A DNA stretch of 6,130 nt, taken from DASQDT01 sp036380435. Its GTDB lineage: Bacteria > Acidobacteriota > Blastocatellia > Pyrinomonadales > Pyrinomonadaceae. The stretch spans positions 1 through 6,130 of the forward strand of contig DASVES010000088.1 in assembly GCA_036380435.1 (NCBI GenBank), in the 5' to 3' direction. The translations under genes and the position numbers were made by a program. Below the pieces are notes generated by a model. It ran no database searches. It saw nothing but the letters and a program-made list of their open reading frames with translations, and was not told the DNA's origin. Shown one piece after another: positions 5,317 through 6,130 of this stretch. Position 1 is the stretch's first letter, and each line of letters starts with the position of its first letter.

Positions 5317-5469
5317 ACGTGTCATCATACCCATACGCGCGGTGCGCCGCGAAGGCCGCAGCGCGCGTCGCTTCTTTCCTGAAACCATCTTTGCGGCACT
5401 TCCAGCCGGTGCGCGCGTGTTTGCGTTAGTATCGTCGGTCGAGAGACTTATGAAGGAGGATACCCATCG
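5317..5469. promoter_or_regulatory. Divergent intergenic region between the oxidoreductase and the 133-aa gene
   Basis: It must hold outward promoters for both genes if neither is read from further away. TAGTAT (5427-5432) is a possible plus-strand -10 box without a good -35 partner. AGGAGG at 5454-5459 is the strong Shine-Dalgarno of the plus-strand gene. If the longest oxidoreductase start (5388) is used, the region shrinks to 81 nt. Confidence 0.35.
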
Positions 5470-5871
5470 ATGAAAAGAATTCTTTTAGTCGCGGCGGTCG
5501 TGCTTTCGTCGGCCGCGGGTTTCGCCATCCGCTCGCTGTCGCTCAAGGCGTCAGACGCCCCGGCGGCCGAGGCGTCGGCGCCAGCGCAGGACGCCGATGA
5601 GAGAGAGTGGTGGGAGTACGCCGCGGTCACGAGGGCGCAGTTCGCATCCAGCCCGAGGGGCGGACAGTACTGGATCGTCTACTTCGGCGGCGAGAGCGGC
5701 GTGAAACCCGACACGGTCGAAGCGGGGGTGGGCGGCAACGCGCAGGGGAAGGCCATCGCGTTGCTCGGATCGCGTGGCTGGGAGATGGTCGGCGAGGGCA
5801 CGCTCGACACCGGCCGGCGCGAGCGCGACGAGCCGCCGCGCGCCCTGCTCTTCAAACGCCGCAGGCGGTAG
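5470..5871 (+). CDS. Exported or membrane-anchored DUF4177-like protein, 133 aa
   Basis: The N-terminus (MKRILLVAAVVLSSAAGFAI) is a signal peptide or a single membrane anchor, residues 4-20, so the rest should lie outside the cytoplasm. An Ala/Pro-rich linker covers 28-42. The C-terminal domain shows a pattern like DUF4177 (PF13783): an opening WWEYAAV strand (47-53), then ALLGSRGWEMVGEG (97-110), matching the usual 'LN-LG-EGWELV' block, and a closing LLFKR strand (126-130). The middle, QYWIVYFGGESGVKP (66-80), is longer than the minimal family domain. The function of this family is unknown. The start is marked by AGGAGG with 10-nt spacing. The gene stands alone and converges on the histidine kinase. 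The family match is by pattern only, so moderate confidence. Confidence 0.85.
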   Translation: MKRILLVAAVVLSSAAGFAIRSLSLKASDAPAAEASAPAQDADEREWWEYAAVTRAQFASSPRGGQYWIVYFGGESGVKPDTVEAGVGGNAQGKAIALLGSRGWEMVGEGTLDTGRRERDEPPRALLFKRRRR

Positions 5872-5970
5872 ACGTGGACACGTTTAGAATGACTCTCACT
5901 TGAGTGAAGGCGAAGAAGATTCACCGCGGAGGCGCCGCAGGACGCGGAGGGGGCGCGGAGTTGTCCACGT
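5872..5970. repeat. GC-rich 9-nt tandem repeat flanked by inverted ACGTGGACA
   Basis: Three 9-nt units run without a gap from 5924 to 5950 (CCGCGGAGG, CGCCGCAGG, ACGCGGAGG), followed by a variant at 5951-5960 (GGGCGCGGAG). The spacer is bounded by ACGTGGACA (5872-5880, directly after the 133-aa gene stop) and its exact inverse TGTCCACGT (5962-5970, directly before the kinase stop). The short palindrome TCACT-TG-AGTGA lies at 5896-5907. Like 4037-4116, it fills a gap between convergent genes. Confidence 0.6.
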
Positions 5971-6130
5971 TTAAAGTGGAAGCTGTAAGCGCGCCACGCA
6001 GCCGCGGATGCCGATGCGGTTCTGGAGGGTGAGGGTGCCGCCGTGGGCCTCGGCGATCTGGCGGCTGAGGACGAGGCCGATCCCCGACCCTTCGGGCTTC
6101 GTGGTGAAGAAGGGCACGAAGAGGTTGCTC
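5971..6130 (-). CDS. Sensor histidine kinase, C-terminal end (partial)
   Basis: Only the last 52 residues are in the window; the 5' part lies beyond the right edge. They match the end of a HATPase_c domain (PF02518): NLFVPFFTTKPEGSGIGL carries the F box (FFTTK) and the G2 glycines (GSGIGL) that hold ATP, followed by the standard helix LSRQIAEAHGG and strands TLTLQNR. The closing segment is IGIRGCVARLQLPL, where the usual glycine-rich 'GTG-F-LPLP' has a Cys in place of a small residue and is slightly degenerate but in frame to the stop. The spacing resembles NtrB/NtrY- or PAS-type cytosolic kinase cores. The partner regulator and input domain are not visible. Confidence 0.92.
   Translation of the reverse strand, partial: SNLFVPFFTTKPEGSGIGLVLSRQIAEAHGGTLTLQNRIGIRGCVARLQLPL

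Overview
The window (6130 bp, roughly 60% GC or more by eye) looks like ordinary bacterial chromosome. The best lineage guess is Acidobacteriota, class Blastocatellia. That rests on the style of the small secreted proteins (signal peptide, Arg/Glu-rich stretch, GFxxGxxxG/GYxxGY tail), on intergenic fold-back repeats built from short tandem units, and on the mixture of CCA-encoding and CCA-lacking tRNA genes. It is an inference from sequence style and no database search was run.

Region 1 (1-1600) is a plus-strand tRNA array of nine genes: Ala(GGC), Gly(GCC), Val(GAC), Leu(GAG), Glu(CUC), Asp(GUC), Lys(CUU), Ala(CGC) and Phe(GAA). It ends with a clear intrinsic terminator at 1571-1597. All nine have G or C at anticodon position 34. 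Only Asp and Ala(CGC) encode CCA, and the seven others all have U directly after the discriminator base. The spacers hold structured DNA: two fold-backs made of GGATGAG-type heptads, a three-tier hairpin at 1050-1107, and a small ACACTTT tandem pair.

Region 2 (1600-3178) holds three small genes. A 57-aa two-helix membrane protein (1757-1930, plus) has a strong Shine-Dalgarno. It converges on a likely minus-strand pair of secreted proteins: a 99-aa basic protein (2521-2820), followed 47 nt downstream by a 145-aa Arg/Glu-rich protein (2036-2473). The pair has a long hairpin in its leader (2843-2895) and a probable terminator at 1977-2010.

Region 3 (3179-5316) is a convergent pair. One gene is a BtpA/SgcQ-family TIM-barrel protein (plus). 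The other is an FAD-dependent amine/amino-acid oxidase of the DAO family (minus). Between them is a CACGGAT-type fold-back repeat, and the btpA stop codon lies inside its left arm.

Region 4 (5317-6130) has an intergenic region that divides divergent genes. It is followed by an exported or anchored 133-aa protein with a DUF4177-like pattern (5470-5871, plus), another 9-nt-period GC-rich tandem repeat (5924-5960), and the C-terminal end of a sensor histidine kinase (5971-6130, minus, cut by the window edge).

I do not see a clear new multi-gene system. The points most worth following are the short-period fold-back repeats in several spacers, the U+1 rule for CCA-less tRNAs, the unexplained hairpin at 1050-1107, and the structured leader of the secreted-protein pair.
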